Of a stretch of 36,321 bases of DNA, positions 23,865 through 32,861 are shown piece by piece. Under the pieces are notes generated by a model. It saw only the letters and a program-made list of their open reading frames with translations, did no database searches and had not been told where the DNA came from. Each line of letters starts with the position of its first letter. Positions within the stretch are counted from its first letter, which is position 1. Origin of the DNA: Pseudomonadota bacterium (GTDB lineage: Bacteria > Pseudomonadota > Gammaproteobacteria > Xanthomonadales > Rhodanobacteraceae); NCBI GenBank assembly GCA_021818335.1, contig JAKAEJ010000017.1:1-36321 (forward strand), written 5' to 3'. The translations under genes were made by a program, and so were the position numbers.

Positions 23865-25253
23865 TCACGAGCCCGCGCGATGAAGCGCAAATCGAAGCTC
23901 GACGCGCAGTCCGGGCCGATTGTCGCTAAGTCGCAGCTGGGCGCCGTGAAGTTCGGCGACCGCGCGGACCAGCGCAAGTCCAAGGCCATTGCCCGGCGTG
24001 TGGCGGCTGCGGTCAAGTCGCTTGAAGGGCTGCAGGACGTTGTCACGCTCGGCTTCGGGAACGCCAGGCCCGTCATCCGCGATCGCGATGACGATCTCAT
24101 CGCCTTCACGAGCCACGCTGAGCCGTATCCGGGCACCCGAATGGGTGTGCCGGATGGCGTTCTCGATCAGGTTCACAAGCGCCTGCACGAGAAGATCGCG
24201 ATCTCCTGGCACGATCACGGCTTTCGGAGCGTCCACCTCGAGGTGTCGACCCTCGGCATCCGCGACGGGCGCATAGGCATCGGCGAGATCCGCCAACAGC
24301 GCCGCAAGGTCGATGGCGGCGAACGCCGAACGTGCCTCCCCGGATTCGATCCGGGCGATGCGCATCAGTGCCTGGAAAATCACGAGCAGTTCGTCAATCT
24401 CGTGTAATGCCTCGTCCAAGGTCGCGTCGAGCGCGACGGGGTTGGCGGGCGGATGGGTTCTCGCGGTTTCGAGACGACGGCGCAGCCGCGTCAGCGGAGT
24501 GCGGAGGTCGTGCGCGATATCCGCGCCGATGCGCCGCACCTCGGCGAGTAGCGCCTCGATTCGGGACAGCATCTCGTTGACGGTCTGCGCAATCCGATCG
24601 AATTCATCTCCGCTGCCGGTCAGAGGCATTCGCAATGAAAGCTGGCCGGCACTGATGAGCGCGGCGGTTTCGCTCATGGCCGAAACGCGGCGAAGCATGC
24701 GCCGGCCGATGAGCGCACCAAGCAGCAATGCCACGCCGATCGTCACGAGCAGCACGCCAATGAATGCGCGCCCATAGCTCGCTTCGAGCTGGTCGATGTA
24801 GGTGCGATCGCGCCCCACCACCAGCAGGTCTCCCTGAGCCGTGCCGAGGGCCAGCAGGGTGAGCGTATGCATGGGCGGCTCGAGCCCGGTCGGCGAACGG
24901 CGGGCGCGGAACGGCTGGTGCCACCAACCGGGCCCCGGCGGCCGCCAGTGGAGGTTGCCGGCCAGGAGGCGCCCGTCGGGCGCGAACAGTGCATACCACC
25001 GTGGCAGTGGCGTGTCCAAATCGACGCGCTGCCGGATTTCACTCTGCAGCGCGTGCTCGCCCATGTGCCCGGCCAATGCGGCGAGATCAAGGGCATCCGT
25101 GCGGATATCCTCGTGCAGACGCTCACGGACATTGCGCGTGACACTGACATAAAGCGCCCCGGCCATGAGCAGGGACGCAAGCGCAAACAGGCCTGCCAGC
25201 AGCAGGCTCAGGCGGAAAAAGCTGCTGGTCTTATTCGCCGCCGCTGTCGACAC
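23865..25253 (-). CDS. Sensor histidine kinase, OmpR-partner type
   Basis: A 462-residue inner-membrane kinase. Helix one is at about 14-37, a periplasmic sensor domain runs from about 38 to 162 (with the aromatic segment WRPPGPGWWHQPF), helix two at about 163-183, then HAMP, a HisKA domain with His248 in IAHDLRTPLTRL, and an ATPase domain with N-box NLIENAIRH, G1 DDGPGV and G2 GNGLGLALV. All catalytic boxes are intact. It starts with GTG inside the regulator gene (23-base overlap), so the pair is co-translated. The signal is unknown; the nearby unrecognised protein could be involved. Its likely partner is the OmpR-type regulator directly upstream. Confidence 0.93.
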   Translation of the reverse strand: MSTAAANKTSSFFRLSLLLAGLFALASLLMAGALYVSVTRNVRERLHEDIRTDALDLAALAGHMGEHALQSEIRQRVDLDTPLPRWYALFAPDGRLLAGNLHWRPPGPGWWHQPFRARRSPTGLEPPMHTLTLLALGTAQGDLLVVGRDRTYIDQLEASYGRAFIGVLLVTIGVALLLGALIGRRMLRRVSAMSETAALISAGQLSLRMPLTGSGDEFDRIAQTVNEMLSRIEALLAEVRRIGADIAHDLRTPLTRLRRRLETARTHPPANPVALDATLDEALHEIDELLVIFQALMRIARIESGEARSAFAAIDLAALLADLADAYAPVADAEGRHLEVDAPKAVIVPGDRDLLVQALVNLIENAIRHTHSGARIRLSVAREGDEIVIAIADDGPGVPEAERDNVLQPFKRLDRSRHTPGNGLGLALVRAVAELHGAQLRLSDNRPGLRVELRFALHRAGS

Positions 25254-25920
25254 GCACTCGGTATCCGTAACCGCGCACGGTCTCGATCAGTTCAGGACCA
25301 TTCCAGCCACGGTCTATCTTGGCACGCAACCGGGACATGTGCGTTTCGACGACGCTCGTGCGTGGATCGAAGTGAAAGTGCCAAACTTGCTCGAGTAGCA
25401 TCGTGCGGGTAACCACTTTGCCCGCATGGCGCATCAGCGATTCCAGCAGACGAAACTCGGTGGGCGTGAGATCCATCGTTTCGCCATTGCGCGTCACCGT
25501 GCGGCTGGCCACGTCCAAGTGAAGTGGCCCTGCCTCGAAGGCGGTCTGCACCGCGGCCAAGGGAGGCCTCCTCCCGAGCGCCTGCAGGCGTGCGACGAGC
25601 TCCGTGAACGCGAAGGGCTTGCCCAAATAGTCATCGGCTCCTGCATTCAGACCCTCGACCCGCTGCGGTGTCTCGATCAGTGCCGTAAGCATGATGATCG
25701 GCGCACGAAGGTCGGCGGCACGGAGCGCCTTGACGAGACCCAGGCCATCGAGCTTGGGGAGCATTCGGTCCACGACCAGGGCATCGTAGGCCCCCTGGGT
25801 CGCCATGAAGAGCCCCTCGTGGCCATCATCCGCGGTTTCGACGTGGTAACCCTCTTCCTCGAGTCCGCGCGCGATCCAGTCGCGGGTCTCGCCGTCGTCC
25901 TCAACCACCAGAATGCGCAT
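25231..25920 (-). CDS. OmpR-family response regulator
   Basis: A 229-residue regulator: a receiver domain with acidic pocket in VVEDD, phospho-acceptor aspartate in LVVDRMLP and lysine in YLGKPF, then a winged-helix DNA-binding domain with LTPTEFRLLESLMRHAGKVV and the ending ELIETVRGYGYRV. The start MRILVVEDD at 25920 has GAGG six bases upstream; a longer frame upstream is non-homologous. It overlaps the kinase gene by 23 bases. Targets are unknown; the adjacent cyclase and the upstream protein are plausible, in keeping with frequent local control by such pairs. Confidence 0.94.
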   Translation of the reverse strand: MRILVVEDDGETRDWIARGLEEEGYHVETADDGHEGLFMATQGAYDALVVDRMLPKLDGLGLVKALRAADLRAPIIMLTALIETPQRVEGLNAGADDYLGKPFAFTELVARLQALGRRPPLAAVQTAFEAGPLHLDVASRTVTRNGETMDLTPTEFRLLESLMRHAGKVVTRTMLLEQVWHFHFDPRTSVVETHMSRLRAKIDRGWNGPELIETVRGYGYRVRVDSGGE

Positions 25921-25967
25921 GGAGCACCTCGTAATGCGGTATGGCGTCAACAATGATGGTCGCGCCC

Positions 25968-26483
25968 TTAACGGCGGGTGGCTGCCCGTTCAGGTCCGAC
26001 CCGGGCCCCCACCAGCCAAGCCCGTCGGGTGCCGGCGTGGTCGATGGTGATCAGCCAGTCCGCTCGTACGCCCTGATGGCCCAATCGGGCAGCCATGACG
26101 ATGCCGTAGGGTGCAACACGATGCAGTGCTTGGACAAGATTGACCGGCGGACGTTCCCTCCGGTGGGCCACGCGCATTTCGCCGTCGTGCAACCAGCGCA
26201 CCCAGCGCCCCTGCCAACGTAGGTCCAGCAAGGTCCCGTCGTTACTGGCCAGACGAGCCGTTGCGAGCCGGTCAGGAGCGACCGTGGTCACTTCAAGTTC
26301 CCGGCGGCCCGCGACGCAGGTTGCACGGAGCGCCACGGCATAACCGCCGGTTGCAACCTCGGCCCGCTGCACCAGTTGCGCGACGCCCGGCGCGCTGGGG
26401 GGCAGTGGCGGGCAAACCGTAGCGGCCGATCCGTGCACGAGGGCACCCAGCGCATGCAGCCACGCGGCCAGCCAGCCCATCAC
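25968..26483 (-). CDS. Unrecognised, probably exported protein, 171 residues
   Basis: I do not recognise this protein with certainty. It starts MMGWLAAWLHALGALVHGSAATVCPPLPPSAPG, which could be a short signal sequence followed by a proline-rich mature start, perhaps a secreted or membrane-tethered protein. The body (VALRATCVAGRRELEVTT, LLDLRWQGRWVRWLHDG) has the alternating look of a small beta-domain, faintly like DUF3261/LolB-type proteins; I would not rely on this. It lies 47 bases before the OmpR-type regulator on the same strand, so it may be the first gene of the three- or four-gene unit with the kinase pair and cyclase, and could be an accessory sensor. Its start could be one codon later. 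Confidence 0.6.
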   Translation of the reverse strand: MMGWLAAWLHALGALVHGSAATVCPPLPPSAPGVAQLVQRAEVATGGYAVALRATCVAGRRELEVTTVAPDRLATARLASNDGTLLDLRWQGRWVRWLHDGEMRVAHRRERPPVNLVQALHRVAPYGIVMAARLGHQGVRADWLITIDHAGTRRAWLVGARVGPERAATRR

Positions 26484-26597
26484 GACAATGCCATCCCCAT
26501 GCGCGCACCTTGCCCGACAGCGCGCTACGCCACCGATTCGCCGTCCATACGGTTTCGTCAGTTGCGCGCCCGATGCATCGCCGCCTCGTGGCCGCCA

Positions 26598-26613
26598 GGC
26601 GCGAGTGCGCGCC
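26598..26613 (-). terminator. Hairpin after mutM
   Basis: GGCGCG and CGCGCC pair over six bases around a four-base loop, starting five bases after the mutM stop on the minus strand. The stem is entirely GC and no T-run follows. It would end the gldAFG-like/mutM transcript. Confidence 0.4.
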
Positions 26614-26618
26614 GACGC

Positions 26619-27431
26619 TCAACGCTGGCAGCGCGGGCAGTAGAAGGTGCTGCGACCCCCCAATTGCACGCACTGGATACGGGCATTGCAACGGCGGCAT
26701 GGCTGCCCTTCGCGCCCATAGACGTTCAATTCCTGTTCGAAATACCCAGGCTGACCGTCGGGGTTGATGAAATCGCGAAGCGTGGTTCCCCCGCGTTCGA
26801 TGGCATAGGAGAGTATGTCGCGCACCGTCGCGGCCAGCATCGCGTATCGCGCGCGTGAAACGCGGCCCGCGGAACGCCTTGGGTCAATGCCCGCGGCATG
26901 CAAGGCCTCGGCGGCATAGATGTTGCCTACACCGACCACGATCGATTGATCCATCAGAAAGGCTTTGACCGCCAGGGTGCGGCCCCGTGCCAATTGCCAA
27001 AGATGATCGCCATGGAAGCCGGGGCCCAGTGGTTCCGGCCCGAGCCGGCGCAGAAGTGGATGCAACGTGCCCGGGCCTTGCCACAGCAGGCATCCAAAGC
27101 GGCGCGGGTCGCTGTAGCGCAACAGGCGTCCATCCTCCAGCAACAGGTCGTAGTGGTCATGCATCGCTGGCTTCAATCCCGCATCCAGGACCCGGAGTGC
27201 GCCGGACATGCCGAGGTGCACCAGGGCGCTGCCTGCCGCGGTCGCGAGCAGCAAGTATTTGGCGCGGCGATCGACGGCGGCGATGCGCTGGCCTGGTAGC
27301 AATTCCCTGACCTCGTGCGCAATCGGCCACCGGAGGTCGGAACGGCGGAGCCTCACCTCGATGACGCGGCGTCCGGTCAGATGAGGTTCCAAGCCGCGCC
27401 GTGCGGTTTCGACTTCAGGGAGTTCCGGCAT
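26619..27431 (-). CDS. mutM: Formamidopyrimidine-DNA glycosylase
   Basis: A 270-residue base-excision repair enzyme that removes 8-oxoguanine and ring-opened purines and nicks the strand. The N-terminus [13 protein letters not shown] gives the catalytic proline and glutamate at 2-3; a lysine in RAKYLL, the DPRRFG loop that fills the gap left by the flipped base and the C-terminal zinc finger (Cys245, 248, 265, 268) are all present. Its ATG overlaps the end of the preceding gene by 17 bases, so it is the last gene of the gldAFG-like operon, an unusual setting for a repair enzyme. Confidence 0.97.
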   Translation of the reverse strand: MPELPEVETARRGLEPHLTGRRVIEVRLRRSDLRWPIAHEVRELLPGQRIAAVDRRAKYLLLATAAGSALVHLGMSGALRVLDAGLKPAMHDHYDLLLEDGRLLRYSDPRRFGCLLWQGPGTLHPLLRRLGPEPLGPGFHGDHLWQLARGRTLAVKAFLMDQSIVVGVGNIYAAEALHAAGIDPRRSAGRVSRARYAMLAATVRDILSYAIERGGTTLRDFINPDGQPGYFEQELNVYGREGQPCRRCNARIQCVQLGGRSTFYCPRCQR

Positions 27432-27927
27432 GCGTGGGGGCCAGCGCCGTGCTGGTGCCGATGTAGGGGCTATAGCGTGCCGGAATCAACGCGACGCGGC
27501 CATCCGGCAGCTGCACGTAGCGCTCGGGCGCCATCGGTGCAAGCGCGCCAAATGCAAGGCGAGTCCCGTTGAGCGACAGTACCGCCAGCGGTGGCGCCAA
27601 GGAGAGGCGGCCCGGCACGAGGCCCTTGCGCGGCAGCCAGCGCAACACGGGCGCTGCCGCGATGCGAGCCAGCGAACGCGCGCGCGCGCCGGCGGCGCGC
27701 CGCATGGGCACGCCGGCATGCCACCACTGGCCACCTTGCATGACATAGCGTTGCGCAGGGAGCCCCGGAAGATCCAACGCGATCTGGGTGATGGCGGCAG
27801 GCGGAACCGGAAGCAGCCGCATTCGGGCCCATTCGTCGCGCTGACCCCTCAAGGACCATAGTGCCGCGACGAGCAAGGCGGCGGACACCGTCGCGAGTGC
27901 CGTCATCTGGCGGGTGGACCGGCGCAT
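27415..27927 (-). CDS. Unrecognised membrane-anchored protein in gldAFG-like operon
   Basis: A 170-residue protein with one N-terminal helix (about 9-25) and a soluble remainder with short hydrophobic strands ([32 protein letters not shown]). In other bacteria a DUF4340 protein commonly follows gldA-gldF-gldG-type genes, and this could be a shortened relative, but I see no firm motif. Its ATG shares one base with the gldG stop (TGATG) and its end overlaps mutM by 17 bases, so it is certainly in the operon. Probably inserted in the inner membrane with its body outside the cytoplasm. Confidence 0.75.
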   Translation of the reverse strand: MRRSTRQMTALATVSAALLVAALWSLRGQRDEWARMRLLPVPPAAITQIALDLPGLPAQRYVMQGGQWWHAGVPMRRAAGARARSLARIAAAPVLRWLPRKGLVPGRLSLAPPLAVLSLNGTRLAFGALAPMAPERYVQLPDGRVALIPARYSPYIGTSTALAPTHAGTP

Positions 27928-29252
27928 CAGCGATGTCGCCGACGCAGCCAGAGCAGGGTCGAGATCGCCAGTAGCAGCGTTGGCAGCGCAACCAGTGCCA
28001 TGGTCAGCAGGTCAAGGCCACCCTGGCTGATGCGGAGGACGCGATCCGGTGCGGGACGAGGGGGAAGCCGGACAAGGGCGTCGTCTCCCAGAAGCCAGTC
28101 GAATATGCGATTGCCGAGCGCGGCGTTGCCGCCATTGCCGATGTACGTGTTCGAGAGGAAATCGCCGTCGCCAACGACGACCACGCGCTGCTGCAAATGG
28201 ACCGGACTCGCCGAGAGCCGCGAGAGAGCGAACCCGAAGTCCAGCGGCCCATGCAGTTCGACCGCCCCCCCGGCCGACGGTGCGTCGCCGCCCCCGGACG
28301 GCATGGTGAAGCTGTGGGCCGAGGAACGGAGCAGAGGCATGTACTGCCAGTTGCTCCCGTCCCGCGCGAGCGCCACGACGCCCGGGAAGAGCGTATCCAG
28401 CTGGAAGCCGCGGGTGATCGGGCTGGACGGATAGGATGAGAGCAAGAGGAAATGCGGATCGGCGATGCCTTTGGCTGCGCCGGTTGGGTCGGCCAGTTCG
28501 CCCGGCAAACGCACGATGCCAAGTTCCCTTGCAAGCGGTGCGAGGCCCAGTCGATCGCTGCTGGGATCGCACAGCCAGAGCAAGTTGCCGCCATCGCGCA
28601 ACCATTCGACCAGCTTTTGCACGGACGTTGGCGCCAATTGCGCCAGGGGACTCGCCAAAACGACGAGATTGGCGTTCTGGGGGACGGTGGCGACTTGCGC
28701 CAGATTGATCGGAATCGACTGGATCCCCTGTCCTGCAAGCCGCGCCATGAACGTGCCCAGATCCGCGTTGGCGCGGCCCGAGGGCGATCGTTCGCCATCG
28801 CCGGTGACGAAAACGACGCGCCGGGTGCCACCGCGTACCAGATTGGCCAGCAGGTCGGTGAAACTCTGGTCCGAAAGCTGCGCCAAGTGCAGGCTGCGCC
28901 CGTGGTACGCAACCACGAGTTCACCATCGACGTTGATTCCGGCCGCGCGCACGGCGGCGGGATCCATCGCGGGATCAACGAATTTCAGAACGAGGTCCGG
29001 CTTGTATCGCCGATAGCGCGCCATGAAACCGCTGATCTTTCCGCGCAAGCCGCTGCCAGGGCTGGCATAGCTGGTCACGACCAGTGGCCCCTTCAGCTGG
29101 CGCAGCTCGTCGACGCTTTGTGGCGCGATGCTGGACCGGGCATGGGCAGTCCAGTCCCAGGTCCCGGGTATGCGCGTACTCAGGTAACCCAGGGCCGCCG
29201 CCGACAGCAGCAGCAGCGCATAAACAGCAAGCGAGCGCAGGCGCGCGCCCAT
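27927..29252 (-). CDS. GldG-like ABC transport auxiliary protein
   Basis: A 441-residue protein of the ABC-type auxiliary family associated with GldG. One helix near 8-27 anchors the N-terminus, a large extracytoplasmic domain (VVTSYASPGSGLRGKISGF, VVFVTGDGERSP, NLVVLASPLAQLAP, VVVGDGDFLSN) follows, and a C-terminal helix ends in WLRRRHR. The family works with GldA and GldF in gliding bacteria but is widespread in non-gliders, where the cargo is unknown. The ATG at 29252 shares one base with the permease stop (TGATG). A far longer frame upstream is a shadow of the permease gene. Confidence 0.88.
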   Translation of the reverse strand: MGARLRSLAVYALLLLSAAALGYLSTRIPGTWDWTAHARSSIAPQSVDELRQLKGPLVVTSYASPGSGLRGKISGFMARYRRYKPDLVLKFVDPAMDPAAVRAAGINVDGELVVAYHGRSLHLAQLSDQSFTDLLANLVRGGTRRVVFVTGDGERSPSGRANADLGTFMARLAGQGIQSIPINLAQVATVPQNANLVVLASPLAQLAPTSVQKLVEWLRDGGNLLWLCDPSSDRLGLAPLARELGIVRLPGELADPTGAAKGIADPHFLLLSSYPSSPITRGFQLDTLFPGVVALARDGSNWQYMPLLRSSAHSFTMPSGGGDAPSAGGAVELHGPLDFGFALSRLSASPVHLQQRVVVVGDGDFLSNTYIGNGGNAALGNRIFDWLLGDDALVRLPPRPAPDRVLRISQGGLDLLTMALVALPTLLLAISTLLWLRRRHR

Positions 29253-30010
29253 CAGGCAACGGCCCGTTCGCGGGCCAGACGCTGGGTTGCACAGCCCAGC
29301 GCCAGTGCCGCCAGAATGACGAAGTAAGCCAGATCCCGGGTTGACACGAGGCCCTGCAGCAATGGCTGCAGATGCGTCGGAAGGCTCAGCCAGCGCAACA
29401 CTGGACCGGCCTGTTGGGGCGCATGCCCCTGCGCTGCCGCAGCCCAGAGCACGAGAATCAGGGCCAGGGCCAGGGCGGCAGCCAGTACCGGTTGCCGCGT
29501 GAATGCCGAGGCGGCCAGGGATACCGCCGAAAGCGCCGACAGCAGGGATGCAATGCCGAGCGCGGCCGCCGCCAGTTTGCCCCAATCCGGATGCGTCGTC
29601 GGCGCGAGCAGCAGAGGCAACGCCACCACCAGTGCGAGCAGACCCACCAGCCACAGCAACTGCGCGAAGTACTTGGCAAGGACGATGACGGGTGCGGAGA
29701 GACCCTGGGCCAGCAGCAGCGGAAGCGTACCCGCCCGGCGCTCGCCCGCCAGCGCCTGCATGCCAAGCAACGGGACGATCAAGAGTGCTATCTCGGCAAA
29801 CTGGGCGAGCAATGGCACCGCGACGATATCCGTGAATCCGGGTGCGGATGGCAGTGTCGCCAGATGCGGCTGCGCCTTGAGGAACTCGCCCAGCGCGAGC
29901 AGCAGGTTCCAGCCAAGCCAAGCAAGGACGACGGCGGCCAGCACCCACGGCCAGGGCCGCATCAACATGCGGCGCAACTCCAGGCCAAGCAATGCGCGAA
30001 AGCCCTTCAC
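29252..30010 (-). CDS. GldF-like ABC transporter permease
   Basis: A 252-residue inner-membrane permease of the ABC-2 type with six predicted helices. The cytoplasmic segment ERRAGTLPLLLAQGLSAPVIVLAKY after helix two is the characteristic ABC-2 coupling motif. It pairs with the ATPase encoded upstream. Start is GTG, overlapping the ATPase stop as GTGA, and the stop overlaps the next gene as TGATG; all three are translated in a chain. The helices are rich in Leu and Ala. Substrate unknown. Confidence 0.9.
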   Translation of the reverse strand: MKGFRALLGLELRRMLMRPWPWVLAAVVLAWLGWNLLLALGEFLKAQPHLATLPSAPGFTDIVAVPLLAQFAEIALLIVPLLGMQALAGERRAGTLPLLLAQGLSAPVIVLAKYFAQLLWLVGLLALVVALPLLLAPTTHPDWGKLAAAALGIASLLSALSAVSLAASAFTRQPVLAAALALALILVLWAAAAQGHAPQQAGPVLRWLSLPTHLQPLLQGLVSTRDLAYFVILAALALGCATQRLARERAVA

Positions 30011-30942
30011 GCCGCCCGCGCCTGGTTGCCGCCGCCGACGATGCGGGCGAACGTATCGGCGAGGGGCGTCGCCGCAGGCGCGAGGCCGCGCAGCGACAGG
30101 CCTGCGGACAGGAGCGCCGGCGCAATCCTGTCGACATCGACGCCAGCGTGCATGCGAACGCGCAACTGCGACCGTGCCAACATCGTGATCGACCCGGACA
30201 GCGGCGCCAGCACGGCCTGGGCGCGCTCCGTGTCGCCGTCCCCCAACGTCACGATCCAGTCGTCGGGCGCGCGGAGCAACGGCGCGTCAAAGAGGAGGGA
30301 TCCCTTGTCAAGAATCGCCGCCCGCGTACATTGCGATTCAACCTCATTGAGCAGGTGGGTGGAGATGACGATCGTCGCGCCGTTCGCCGCCCGCTCGCGC
30401 AGCAGGTCCCGCAGCCGCGAGGCCTGCACGGGATCCAGCCCGTTGCCAGGTTCATCCAGCACCAGCAGCCCCGGATTGTGGATCAAGGCGCATGCCAGCC
30501 CAACGCGCTGGCGTTGTCCCAGCGAGAGCACGCCGCACAAGCGCTTGCGCAGCGACGTCAGGTCCAGGCGCTCGAGGACGTCGTCCTCCGGGACCTGCCG
30601 CGGGCTTGCGCGCAAGCCGCGCAGGCGCGCGTGCGCCCGGACTTGCTCCTGAACGGTCAGTTCTGGCCACACGGGCGCCAGTTCGGGGAGGTAGCCAATA
30701 TGATCGCGCGCCGCTTCCGGATGTTCCGACAGATCGGTTCCATTCAGTTCCACGCGGCCGCTCGTGGGCGCCAGGACGCCGGCCATCAGCATCAGGGCCG
30801 TTGATTTGCCGGCTCCATTGACGCCCAACAGGCCGAGGATTTCGCCGGGGGGCAATTCCAGGTCGATCGGCGCGAGCGCCAGCCGGCCAGCGCGGACGCG
30901 GCTGGCAAGGCGCAAGGCGAGCCGTGGAGGTGGTGCGGTCAT
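30007..30942 (-). CDS. GldA-like ABC transporter ATPase
   Basis: A 311-residue ATPase that powers the permease next door. Walker A is GVNGAGKST (40-48), the signature is LSLGQ rather than LSGGQ, Walker B is LLVLDEPGNGLDP, and a switch histidine lies in VISTHL, so it should be active. A C-terminal extension of about 100 residues resembles the GldA/CcmA-type tail. The ATG at 30942 was preferred because MTAPPPRLAL is directly followed by the domain; an ATG 42 bases earlier has no ribosome site. It is the first gene of the operon, divergent from the desaturase across a 100-base gap. Confidence 0.92.
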   Translation of the reverse strand: MTAPPPRLALRLASRVRAGRLALAPIDLELPPGEILGLLGVNGAGKSTALMLMAGVLAPTSGRVELNGTDLSEHPEAARDHIGYLPELAPVWPELTVQEQVRAHARLRGLRASPRQVPEDDVLERLDLTSLRKRLCGVLSLGQRQRVGLACALIHNPGLLVLDEPGNGLDPVQASRLRDLLRERAANGATIVISTHLLNEVESQCTRAAILDKGSLLFDAPLLRAPDDWIVTLGDGDTERAQAVLAPLSGSITMLARSQLRVRMHAGVDVDRIAPALLSAGLSLRGLAPAATPLADTFARIVGGGNQARAA

Positions 30943-31042
30943 TCCGGCCGATTGTCGCGGTTGCGACGGCGGCCACGCAACCATGCTGGCGGACCAGACG
31001 CGTAGGCTCTAAGCTGCATGCATCTCGTAATCCGTCAAGTTC

Positions 31043-32239
31043 ATGATCGACTCCATTCTCAGCTTCCTGGCGCACGGCCTTGTCCAGGCCAGCGCCCCGG
31101 TCCTCATTGTTTACGTGCTGGTGGTCACCCAGCTGACGATCTTTTCGGTGACGCTCTATCTCCATCGCAGCCAGGCGCACCGTGGCGTCGACTTTCACCC
31201 GCTGATCGCACACTTTTTCCGCTTCTGGACGTGGCTTACGACGGCGATGGTGACGCGCCAATGGGTTGCGGTCCATCGCAAGCATCACGCCAAGGTCGAG
31301 ACGGCGGAAGACCCGCACAGCCCGATGGTGCATGGCATCAAGCGGGTTTTCTGGCAGGGTGTCGAGCTTTACCGGGTCGCGGCCAATGACAAGTCGATCG
31401 AGGAAAAATACGGCCGTGGCACGCCGGATGACTGGATCGAACGGCACGTCTACTCCCGCTTCCCGGAAGCTGGCCCGACGCTGCTGGCGCTGGCGAGCAT
31501 CCTGTTGTTTGGCTTTTGGGGCCTCGCGATCTGGGCGATCCAGATGCTGTGGATTCCCTTCTGGGCAGCCGGGTTCGTCAATGGCCTTGGCCACTACTGG
31601 GGCTACCGCAATTTCGAATCGTCCGATACCTCGACCAACCTCTCGCCCTGGGGGCTGTGGATTGGAGGCGAGGAACTGCACAACAACCATCATGCATTCC
31701 CGAGCTCGGCCAAGTTTGCGCTGCGCAAGTTCGAGGTGGACATTGGCTGGGTCGTGATCCGCCTGCTGGCTTCGATGCGCTTGGCCAAGGTCTTGCGGGT
31801 AGCGCCGGCGCTCGACTTGCGTCCCAACGTGCATCTTCCGGATTCAGAAACGCTCAAGGCCGTGCTCACGCATCGGTTCCGCGCGCTCACTGACTATTAC
31901 CGCCAGGTCATCATCCCCACGCTGAGAGATGAAGCCGCGCAGGCAAGCGAGCGCGTTCGGGCCGTGCCGTCGCGTTTGCGTCGGGCCTTGGCCGATGGTG
32001 GGCGTTGGCTCGATGGCGAGGGCCGCGCACGTTTGCAGGCGATGATGGAGCGTCGCCCAACCCTGCAGACCGTGCTTGATTACCGCGCTCGACTTCTGGC
32101 GGCGCTCGACCAGCGGGTGCCCGAACAGGCCCTGCACAACCTGCAGCAGTGGGTGCGCGAAGCTGAAGCGAGCGGCATCGCGGTACTGCAGCAGTATGCG
32201 GCGCGGCTTTCGGCCTACGCGCTGCCCGCCGCGGGCTGA
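31043..32239 (+). CDS. Acyl-CoA/fatty-acid desaturase (delta-9 type)
   Basis: A 398-residue membrane di-iron enzyme that puts a double bond into saturated acyl chains, adjusting membrane fluidity. Three histidine boxes are present: HRSQAH (41-46), HRKHH (78-82) and HNNHH (213-217), with hydrophobic helices around 14-38, 52-72, 145-180. The last 150 residues are longer than in the core family and helical, of unknown role. The ATG has no strong ribosome site. A TGCATGCA palindrome lies just upstream at 31015-31022. The nucleotidyltransferase gene starts nine bases after the stop. Confidence 0.92.
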   Translation: MIDSILSFLAHGLVQASAPVLIVYVLVVTQLTIFSVTLYLHRSQAHRGVDFHPLIAHFFRFWTWLTTAMVTRQWVAVHRKHHAKVETAEDPHSPMVHGIKRVFWQGVELYRVAANDKSIEEKYGRGTPDDWIERHVYSRFPEAGPTLLALASILLFGFWGLAIWAIQMLWIPFWAAGFVNGLGHYWGYRNFESSDTSTNLSPWGLWIGGEELHNNHHAFPSSAKFALRKFEVDIGWVVIRLLASMRLAKVLRVAPALDLRPNVHLPDSETLKAVLTHRFRALTDYYRQVIIPTLRDEAAQASERVRAVPSRLRRALADGGRWLDGEGRARLQAMMERRPTLQTVLDYRARLLAALDQRVPEQALHNLQQWVREAEASGIAVLQQYAARLSAYALPAAG

Positions 32240-32248
32240 ATTTCCCGC

Positions 32249-32830
32249 ATGACGGGTGCCTCGCCCGCCCACGCCGCGGTCGTGCTGGCCGTGGGTTTGG
32301 CGCCACGAAGCCGGGCGCGGAAAGGCGAATCTTCACGTGCGCTGGAGGACAGCGATGGACAGCCGCTGGCGCGTCGGATTGCAGGTTTGCTGCTGGAGAC
32401 CTCTCCGCAGCACTTGCTGGTGTGCGTGCCCGCTGATGACCACACGGCTGTTGAAGTCGTCCTCCGCGGCATGCGACTGCGCTGCCTGCCCATCCCGGGC
32501 GGCGGATTGGGGCCCGCTCTCGCGTCTGCCCTGAAGGCGCTGCCCAAGGGAAGCGAGGCGGCGCTGGTGACTTTGTGCGATCCCGCCATGGCGCACGCGC
32601 GGTTGCACTTCGGCCGGCTGCTCACCGAGTGGAGGGCGGCGCCGGACTTGCCCGTGGCGACCGCGGAAGATGAATTGGGTGGGACCTTGCCGGCCGTATT
32701 GCCGCGCACCTGTTGGTCGGAATTGATCGAGCAGCGCGACGTCGGCCCGCGGGCGATCCTTCGTGACCCTGCGCGCAGGCTGGCGCGCGTCGCTTGGGTC
32801 CGGGGTGAGGGTGTCGGGCACCCCGCGTAA
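32249..32830 (+). CDS. MobA/MocA-like nucleotidyltransferase, degenerate
   Basis: A 193-residue protein related to the NTP-transferases that attach nucleotides to the molybdenum cofactor. The usual LAGGxSxRMGxxK nucleotide loop is altered to VLAVGLAPRSRARKGE, with one glycine lost; the central DxP motif survives as LCDPAMA, and the C-terminal GDxGAR segment appears as RDVGPRAIL. Activity is therefore uncertain. It follows the desaturase by nine bases without a strong ribosome site, so the two are likely one unit; a functional link is not obvious. Confidence 0.75.
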   Translation: MTGASPAHAAVVLAVGLAPRSRARKGESSRALEDSDGQPLARRIAGLLLETSPQHLLVCVPADDHTAVEVVLRGMRLRCLPIPGGGLGPALASALKALPKGSEAALVTLCDPAMAHARLHFGRLLTEWRAAPDLPVATAEDELGGTLPAVLPRTCWSELIEQRDVGPRAILRDPARRLARVAWVRGEGVGHPA

Positions 32831-32861
32831 AGGGCATCGTTGAACCGCAGCCCTCGTTGGG

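Noticed and set aside
29253-30137. Upstream part of the long frame containing the GldG-like gene
   Set aside because: It overlaps the permease in another frame and is Arg/Ala/Gly-rich without motifs; the gene starts at 29252 where TGATG coupling is present.
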